From Aplidium turbinatum (taxonomy: Eukaryota; Chordata; Ascidiacea; Aplousobranchia; Polyclinidae): a stretch of 64,000 nucleotides of DNA. Positions 56,617 to 64,000 of this stretch are shown piece by piece; position 1 is the first letter of the stretch; each line of letters opens with the position of its first letter. Below the pieces are notes generated by a model, which worked only from the letters and a program-made list of their open reading frames with translations, was not told the DNA's origin and ran no database searches. The position numbers and the translations under genes were made by a program. The stretch is taken from NCBI GenBank assembly GCA_918807975.1, contig OU964921.1, forward strand, positions 30,654,498 through 30,718,497, given 5' to 3'.

Positions 56617-57101
56617 TTGTTAAAAAGTTTGTTAAAAAAACTTATGTTTTGTTAAAAATTGGTAAAGTTATAGATAAAAAAGTAGTTATATTTACACAAG
56701 ATAGAATTTATTTTTTATGTTAATGTATCCAGTTATGAGCTAACAGTAATTAATATTTTTCCTTTTTTTTAAGGGTAAAAAGTTAATTATAATAAAATTC
56801 AGTATTAATTATAAATCTGCAAAAGAATTCATTTATTCTATATCAAAGTATGCAACTGTGGGCATTTTGTTTGTAAAATAATTTAACAGACATCTGCTTG
56901 TATTGTTATTGAGAATGTAAAGATTGGTATATGAAAACGTCTGTTCAAACAATTTTTACAGAAAAAATTTCAAAGAATTTTTTCCCTTGTTTTTCATTGA
57001 AAAGATATTATTTATAACATTTTCATATGCTTCAGTAAACTAAGCTTGAAGTAAAAAGATAACTTTGATTACTTGTTTAGGTATAAACTGTAAAGTAAAA
57101 T

Positions 57102-57926
57102 TGCAGTAAACTGATGGGTCGTATAAATTTCTATAGCTGAAAAATGTGGTTTAAAACGGTCTGATGTCAAGCACTAAATTAAATTGTTGATTGCAATCTC
57201 GACTATTATTGTTATCTTGTGGCAAGGTTGTTTTTAGACACGATATGACTAACGTCATAGATATGAAACATGAGATTTAATTGACTGCAATTTGCACCGG
57301 AAAAAGTCAACTAATATGCTCTTCACTACTATCGATATACCGCACAGAGTACATGCATCACATACCTAGGTGCTTGCATTTTGTCAGTTCAAGTCGCATG
57401 ATTAAATTTTAACCTTTCATTCATTATTAACTGAATCTAAATATTTTGAATGTGAAAAGTGTTTCTTAACACAAATTATTTGTGTCATGGACTATATGAT
57501 ACACAGCGACGATATATAGGTGCAAAAGGTCTACATCGAAAAATGACAAGAAGATTTAAAAAAGAAAATATCATTCTGTATTTGATACAGGGGGAATGAA
57601 AGAGTCAAGAAAAATCTTACTCATGACGTCATTACGATTGGATTTAGTGCGATGCAGCTTAAGAGGAAATGCAGAAGAGAAAAACCGAATTACAGTTAAT
57701 TAGATTATAATAAGTCAAGACAATAAGTTAGAAGCCAGGAAAACGAAATTGTAAATACTGTAGTGGTATAGTTTTTTTTTCAAGCTATTATGTATATCTA
57801 AGTTTAACTGCCTTTATATTTTCAAATGCCGCAAAGGGTTTGAAGAAGTTTTTAATATAATTATACATTGCTTACCCACAGGTACGCTATTTCAGAAAAG
57901 CATTCACCTTGATTCCATATAAAATA
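57102..57926. repeat. Large direct repeat, copy 2
   Basis: Second copy, offset 1300 bp from the first, same orientation, also with TCATGACGTCATTACG and the ATTTGTGTCATGGACTATA block. Unique AT-rich sequence of about 485 bp separates the copies. Segmental tandem duplication is simplest; paired element ends are possible but no terminal motif supports them. Confidence 0.8.
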
Positions 57927-58958
57927 ATAAACTAAAACGGCATTATGTGTAGAAAATAAAAACATGTGTAGGAAGGAAACTATTTTTAATCAATCAGAAG
58001 GAAGCTTATTCAAAAAACAAAGTAACACGGTCAAACTCAACCAACAAAATTCGCAATTTCTTGGTCTTGTCGCTTTGTTTCTCAGTAAGATGTGAACAAG
58101 TTATTCACCTTTACTTTAATATCCAAGCAATTTTATTTCGTTGTGAGCTGGAAACGAAAACAAGAAACACAACAATCTCAGAACGCAGATGGAGTGGTGA
58201 GATTCAAGATGACACTTGACACTCTCTTCGAAAGTTTAGCACCGACATGCTGATTCACGCCTGCGGGCATCCATAACAGAAGCATGTCAAAAGTTTTCTT
58301 TGTTTTTTTTTTTTCTTCTTAAAAGCTGTTTTCACATTGTACAATTTCTTTTAAAATTTTTACTTTAGTAAAACTCTGATGCTTCAAACTTTTTTATAGA
58401 TTTTCTGCTGCCCTTGATCTACTGTAGATGTAATTGAAAAGTTAGACAACCAAAAGACAAGAAAAGACTTGGAAAAAAACTCAAGCTATTCTACCATTAA
58501 AATTGCATTGTTTTTTGAGCTACTGCATAAGAATAAGTCACAGATACGTTCTTAGGAATCATCCGTTTAATTATTTGGAAAACTTTTTGGCTGAAACAAA
58601 TTTCTCTGAACATAAACCTGTTTTCAGATAAAGTACTTAAAAGTTTAGAAACAATGTGACTTGGTAAAAAATATTGCTTCTCGTCGATAGTAAGCTGCGG
58701 TCATTGCAGTCATATACCACATAGCATGCTACGAATATCCACTTGGTTGGTTATATTTTATTGTAAGTATTTGATACTGCTTTAAAGCCGTTGAAAAATT
58801 AAAATCATTTGATGTTATTGTTATTTTTATTAAAGGAGTCTCACTCACGAAAATTGAAATAGCCTACACGTTTTAAATAAAGCTTACATTGTGAATTAAT
58901 AGCAAAATAGTTTTGAAAATAATTTAGTAATTTTTATTTTGCGTCGCAGTGTGTACAT

Positions 58959-60028
58959 CAGGGGTGGGCACAGTTGTTCAAAGAAAGAGCCGCTTGCGGA
59001 TAAACCATAAACACCGGCGAGCCGCAAAATGAGTTGACACAAAATAACATATCAGCAATAAAAACACAATGATTGCTTATCTATATCAGTTTTGTACTTG
59101 ATTCGCTAATCTTTGAAAATTTGGACAATAAGTTGTTAATGCTGTGCGAACTAATTCTTCTAAGTGTTCATTTGTCAAGGTTGCACGATGTTTTGATTTT
59201 ACAAAGTTCATTACAGAGAATAAAGATTCACAACAATAAGTCGTAGATAAAACAGAAATGAGCCGTACACTGGTCTTTTTGAGTTCTGGGTATTTATTCT
59301 CTGGAACCTGTGGTAGAACTCAATGGTAGAGTGGCACTGACCGAAATTTTTTAGAACCACATCTTCTTGCATGTCAGTCAGTTCCATTTCTACAGCGGAC
59401 ATGTTAATGATGAAAGGTTGGCGAATTGGACAGCCATCCCTGACTACATTAACGTTGAATGAATTGTTGAGAAGGAGTGATCTTCCTGGCGTCAGCACTA
59501 CCTGACTATACTCACTATGGAACAGTGAGCATTGTGTTTCGCAAACCATACCGGTGTAGTCTCCACACTAGCCATCAAGACTTTTCCCGAAAACCTGTAG
59601 ATGAGCCTAGCCTCATGAGAGAAACACGTGTCTATCGCTGAGTTCTTGCTACACTCGACTGCCGAGAAACACATGTTTTTGGGAAAAGCGTTGAACTTTT
59701 TTGCTATTTGTTTTTTTGGGTCTTGTGGCCGTGCTAACTGCTGTCATATAGCCAACTGCATGATTTTCCATTCAGGCACGTTTTAAACCTTTCAAGGTTA
59801 TGCCACCTTTTCCCATTCATTAACGTGCTGGTAGGTCTATATCGATTTTTGTAGTTATAGTATGTATGGCTCGAGCCATGCCTGCCATACCCTAGGTACG
59901 CCATGCACTGCTTGGTTGACAGCGTGAGATAACATTTATAAAGTATAATCTTAGTTTTTTTGTAATATTACGATTCAATATAAGAGCCACAAAATTTATG
60001 TTGTCGAGCCGCAGTTTGCCCACCGTTG
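58959..60028 (-). mobile_element. hAT element remnant with exact TSD
   Basis: Ends CAGGGGTGGGCACAG and, inverted, TTTGCCCACCGTTG, both next to GAGCCGC blocks. Exact 8-bp duplication GTGTACAT (58951-58958 and 60029-60036). The minus strand encodes the transposase C-terminus: AVEMELTDMQEDVVLKNF in the frame 59211-59549, then, after a frame change, YPELKKTSVRLISVLSTTYC and CESLFSVMNFVKSKHRATL (about 59095-59300). This is the EPM2AIP1/SCAND3-type hAT lineage. The N-terminal part is gone. Confidence 0.85.
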
Positions 60029-60577
60029 GTGTACATCATGAAAAGAAAGTCATCCTACTTTGATATAAAACTTAATGATTTCAATCAGATTGGCACAATC
60101 GATCAACATATACACATAGTTTTAAATTTTCCAAACAGGTTACACGTACAAAACGTAGACTTACTATAAAATATCCCTGGTTGTTGCAACTTGCTATAGA
60201 TTTACATAAAGTTTAATGGAAATAAGCAAATGTACAGTAAAATAATAAAACAATAATATGTTTCTTGTGATGAGTAATGAAGTAGAAGCTTATGTTTCGC
60301 TGTATTCATTCCAACTTGTTAGTATTGCTTGTGACTTATAAAATGACTTGAACAGGTTTCAAGTTGATTTTACAGGTAATTTTTGAATGGTTAATTTCAT
60401 ATTTTTACGCTATCCCTTTGTTTACTGAAGATATAGCGTTTACAGTGGCGAAAGCTTTATAAGCTTTACCAACAAATTATACAAGCAACCAAAATTGGAT
60501 ACTTTATTTACTTAATTTTGGGTGTTAATAAAGTTGTTTTTGAACAAATCTGAAATTTATACATGTCATAATTTCAG

Positions 60578-60774
60578 CTAGTGCAGTGTGGAGTCAAAAG
60601 TGCCAATCCAGTCTCGAAGCTTCTCATTACCTGCAAAAGTTCAGTTCCCCTGGCTACCCACATAAATACAGAAACAATCTAAACTGCGTGTGGGTACTTA
60701 CGTCACCACCGACTTATCAGGTTGAAATTGAATTTGAAGATATTTCTACCGAAGAAGAATATGACGTTATCAGT
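60578..60774 (+). CDS. CUB exon 1: first half
   Basis: SAVWSQKCQSSLEASHYL, then VEIEFEDISTEEEYDVIS. It enters with 2 bases completing a codon, so a further exon with the signal peptide lies upstream. Ends CAGT|gtaagc in phase 0. Confidence 0.75.
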
Positions 60775-62727
60775 GTAAGCAAAATAAGTTTCTGATTTCC
60801 CGATTTCGCTCACATTGTCGGCTTTGAAAAGCGCTGAGGAGCAACGCATATCTGTGATGGATACAGCGCTATATAAAAACACACATTTTTATTATAACTT
60901 TTTGTAAGACGCAGTATAGCAATAGCAGCTTTCCAGTTGTTGCTGCCAGCTGCTGAAATTGTTTATCTACTGTATTTCCGCAAACGAATCTGAAAATTTG
61001 AATGACTTCAAACCTGGCTTGAAAACATTCCATCTTACTGCACATTATGACGAAAAGTATCATTTCATCACCATCGTCACAGCGCCCATGCATGGTTTGG
61101 ACAATGGGTGTATTTGTAATCCACAGATCGCTGCAGCAGATGGTGTATTTTGACCAGCAGACGCTTTGACATTTTTCTCTATGAATCAGCTGACTGCAGT
61201 CATTGTGGCCCTTCTAGAACTCAGCCAGAAAGTTGACTCTTGCTTTAAACTTTGTATGGGATTTACAAAAGAAAAAGAGTAACGGCAGTGTTGGGAATTG
61301 CATTCACGGCCAGCCTGGCTTGGCCAAATGACTATTTCCTAGCCCTAACCTTACGGGCCAGGCTGGCGACGGGAAAACGTTCCTTTCATTTACTTTCTAA
61401 CGTACATGAGTGGCATGACTGCAATCAACTGATCTAAATATTGCCTTTTGATTAGTTAATAAGCCTCATCTGCTGCAGCAAACTCTAGATTACAAATACG
61501 CAGACGGTGAATGTGACGCCATATACTGTAAATGTTATTGTTATTATTATTAATGCTAAACAATTGAGGAAACTGAAACATTTGTCGTCATAAAAGTCAA
61601 TGCAACTCTCACATTCTAATGATACAAACAAGTAAAAAAAAACAAAAAAACTCATTAAGTCATGGTACCGAAAATTTGATGCAGCTGTATTTTCGAAAAC
61701 GGTCAACTTTCAAAGAACAAAAAGTTTCACCCATATTTATTTCATTACATTTAATAGCATATCATGCATTTAAACGGGTTAATTCATCTTATCGCAGTAT
61801 GTGTTTTCAAATGCATACTTCTATTTTTAATTGGTAAATACCATATCTGTGGGCCATTTAAAATTCCAAACGGCTACTTGCGACAACTATGCAATATGCA
61901 TCCTGATGAGAGTTGTGTATTATTTTGTACATTTTATTACTAATTTTGTTACAGGTGAAAGATGGATCCAGTAAAAGTGCCGTCTTGCTGGCAACACTAA
62001 GTGGGAAACCGAAAAAATTAAGAACTTACATTTCTTCTGGTGGTGTGCTTCGTGTAACTTTTGACTCTGATCGAAGTATTGGAAGTCGTGGGTTTAGAGC
62101 CACTTACCGACTTGGTAAGAAATTATAACAAACTGTGTCATTATACAGTATATAATTTATGTCATTTAAGGTGTACTACTGTATCCAGTCCCCATATTTT
62201 CTATCAAAGCAGTTTTTTCTCAATATTGCAAATATTGAACAGACTAACGGCACGGCTTGAGCTAGTCGATCTTTAAGTTATCCGGCCAGCAAAAAGTTAT
62301 TTAGTGACTCTTGGGTCATATCATGAGTGCACGAAATATATGAAGAGTCCAGGTGCATAACGAACAAACTCCAATATTTGTGGTTTTTAAATTTTACCAT
62401 CTCCGGTTGAGTTAACAACGAAAGTTTTATGTAGCAGCCTTTTTTCAGGCAAAACGATCAATATGTCTCAAAATAAGGCTTTAAAATAACAGGATTCAGC
62501 CTCAAAACGATCAATCTCAAACTTAATTTTCAGTCTACTCGAAAAGTTGGTTTTGGTAGTTTGATCGTTTTGCACCTGGACTCTTCATATGTTAAACATT
62601 TATAAAACAGCATCTTTCTTGTTTAGCTCTGCAAATGAAATACAACATCACTTCAATAGTTCAGTCTCATTTAATGGAAACAACAGTTACAAGTCACGTG
62701 ACGAACAATGATAACACAACAAGAAAG
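60578..62727 (+). CDS. CUB-domain protein (partial, three exons in window)
   Basis: Exons 60578-60774, 61955-62114 and 62627-62727 with closing phases. The CUB reads CQSSLEASHYLQKFSSPGYP, HKYRNNLNCVWVLTS, then EYDVISVKDGSS, SGGVLRVTFDSDRS and GSRGFRATYRL: the SPGYPxxYxxNxxCxW start, the YDxxxVxDG turn and the GF+ATY end are all there. CUB domains are extracellular adhesion or protease-accessory modules. Cys 1 and 2 are present; the Cys before YD and that of YCG are missing. The third exon is Asn/Thr-rich with NIT and NTT sequons. Signal peptide exon and 3' exons not found; the gene probably extends past the window. Confidence 0.75.
61955..62114 (+). CDS. CUB exon 2: second half
   Basis: VKDGSSKSAVLLATLSGKP, then GFRATYRL. 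The family Cys of the YCG turn is replaced by the LSG segment. Phase 0 in, phase 1 out. Confidence 0.8.
62337..62590. mobile_element. MITE with ATATGAAGAGTCCAGGTGCA ends
   Basis: Inverted repeats of about 36 bp (ATATGAAGAGTCCAGGTGCA at the left; TGCACCTGGACTCTTCATAT at the right). 254 bp, non-coding, ending 36 bases before CUB exon 3. Flanking TA suggests a Tc1/mariner-type target, not certain. Confidence 0.75.
62627..62727 (+). CDS. CUB gene exon 3: glycosylatable linker
   Basis: ALQMKYNITSIVQSHLMETT, then VTSHVTNNDNTTRK, phase 1 in, phase 0 out at AAG|gtatga. Two N-glycosylation sequons and Thr-rich composition suggest an extracellular stalk. Confidence 0.6.
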
Positions 62728-62989
62728 GTATGATTTTTTTAACTTAGTAGGCTATAGCTACGTGGTCGCTGGAGGAAAAACAAATGGCTTTTCTTCAATT
62801 TGAAGGGCCCAAACTGAGATTTAGTTGTGTTGAAATAAGATATTATTTTCAACAACTTTCTCGAAAACTCGAAGTAGATAATGTAGGTCCCATTTTGGAG
62901 TATACTGCAGCTTTTGAAACTTTGCACATAAACTAAAAAAATTGAGATATTAGCTTCCATGTCCTAAATGCAATATTTTGTACTACTTA

Positions 62990-63960
62990 GCCAATTACAA
63001 CAAGCTGCAGTTCGCCTACCTGAAGGTCTGTCTAGATATTTTGAAATTCAACGTGCGGTCAGACAAGACTGTGTGATGTCACCAGATCTGTTTAACTTGT
63101 ATAGTGAAATGATTCTCAGAGAAATAAAAGGCATTGATGAGGAAGTTTTAATAAAAGGCATCTCATTAAACAATATCCGCTATGCTGATAACACTGTGTC
63201 AGAGCGACATCCCCGGACGGTCTACAAACACTAATTAACAAAACTTCAGACATCAGCGCAAAATATGGAATCCAAATTAATGACAAAAAAAAAATGGATG
63301 ACTGTCTCAAAACAAAGTCCTGAACCCCACTTTGCACTTCACCAGGGAGGCAGTACAATTGAACAAGTGTATTTTTTTAACTATCTTGGTGCTCTGTTAA
63401 CAGCAGACGCACGATGTAAAAAAGAGATACGAAGAAGAATAGACCTAGCCAAAGACGCATTTTATAGACTACGACCTATTCTATTTGATCGCAAGCTTTC
63501 TATTCCTCTAAAGGTGGGACTTCTCAAAGTGTTGGTGTGGTCTGTTCTCCAGTAAGGCTGTGTAACATGGACCTTCAACACAGAAACTAGGCGTAACATT
63601 GAAGCAGCTGAAATGTGGTTTTACAGAAGAATGCTCAGGATTTCATATACTGATCACATCACATGCAGAAGTTTTAAACCAGATACATCAAGATAAGGAA
63701 CTATTGAATAACATAACTCAAAGGCAACACAACTTTCTCGGTCACATCATCAGAAAAGATGAATTCGAAAATTTTTGTCTAAGCGGTCGCCTTCTCGGGA
63801 GACGTGCTCGTGGCAGGCAACGAACTACATTTGTATCAAATTTTCAACGAAATACATCAATCAGCCAACCAAGAACACTTTGGGACACTGCACGACAAAT
63901 GGAGCATTGGAAGAATTTACGAACTGAGCATCTAGTTCATCAAAGGCCGCATCGGCTATG
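62990..63960 (+). pseudogene. LINE reverse-transcriptase fragment
   Basis: RYFEIQRAVRQDCVMSPDLF, NLYSEMILREIKGIDEE, NNIRYADNTV, then FFNYLGALLTADARCKKEIR, RRIDLAKDAFYRLRP and EAAEMWFYRRMLRIS. This is the widespread invertebrate endonuclease-reverse transcriptase LINE. The catalytic YADD is YADN here, and stops and frameshifts separate the pieces. It lies downstream of CUB exon 3, probably in its next intron. Confidence 0.85.
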
Positions 63961-63978
63961 ATACTGCAGAAACCAATT

Positions 63979-64000
63979 GAAGGGCTTAGAAGCAGACCGG
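63979..64000. mobile_element. Left end of a second GAAGGGCTTAGAAGCAGACC element
   Basis: The last 22 bases of the window are identical to 13310-13331, the left TIR of the transposon described there. The body would lie beyond the window. Confidence 0.6.

Noticed and set aside
1-64000. CRISPR arrays, bacterial operons, rRNA genes and canonical functional tRNA genes.
   Set aside because: None seen. The tRNA-like stretches have SINE bodies attached and incomplete cloverleafs, and all repeats found are transposon-related.

Overview
The window is metazoan nuclear DNA: AT-rich, with many short exons, GT-AG introns of up to about 8 kb, and dense nested transposons. Nothing is bacterial. The TE mix (hAT, piggyBac, tRNA-derived SINEs, LINEs, one Ty3/gypsy fossil, orphan invertebrate transposase families) and a strongly split receptor gene fit a marine invertebrate. 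A tunicate-like animal is my guess from general appearance, not a demonstrated assignment.

Three host genes could be rebuilt by eye, all on the + strand, with exon phases checked. (1) About 0.3-12.9 kb: an EML/EMAP-family microtubule-associated WD-repeat protein, 14 exons in the window, 5' end outside it, with an unusual insertion of about 160 residues between its two propellers. (2) About 21.7-48.8 kb: a class A (rhodopsin-like) GPCR spread over at least 12 exons and 27 kb, from a start codon with a glycosylatable N-terminus to a Ser-rich tail. All seven helices are visible; the second extracellular loop is not fully resolved. (3) About 60.6-62.7 kb and beyond: three exons of a secreted or membrane CUB-domain protein whose CUB lacks the second disulfide pair.

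The rest is mostly mobile elements, often inside one another. 13.3-15.5 kb is a TIR transposon holding a hAT MITE that holds a long foldback repeat. 16.7-18.2 kb is a decayed transposase. 23.8-29.9 kb (GPCR intron) is a nest with a piggyBac element and a hAT element with GATAACG-type ends. 37.6-44.9 kb (GPCR intron) is a gypsy fossil abutted by hAT elements three deep. 47.1-48.1 kb is a hAT remnant. 48.9-50.5 kb is a TIR element just behind the GPCR stop codon. 59.0-60.0 kb is another hAT. 63.0-63.96 kb is a LINE fragment, and the window ends on the first bases of a second copy of the 13.3 kb element. Several insertions have exact 8-bp (hAT) or TTAA (piggyBac) target duplications.

The genes show no operon-like relation. 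The main biological interest lies in how the transposons interact with the exons, notably a MITE sitting exactly at the 3' splice site of the GPCR TM7 exon, and in the divergence of the EML and CUB proteins.
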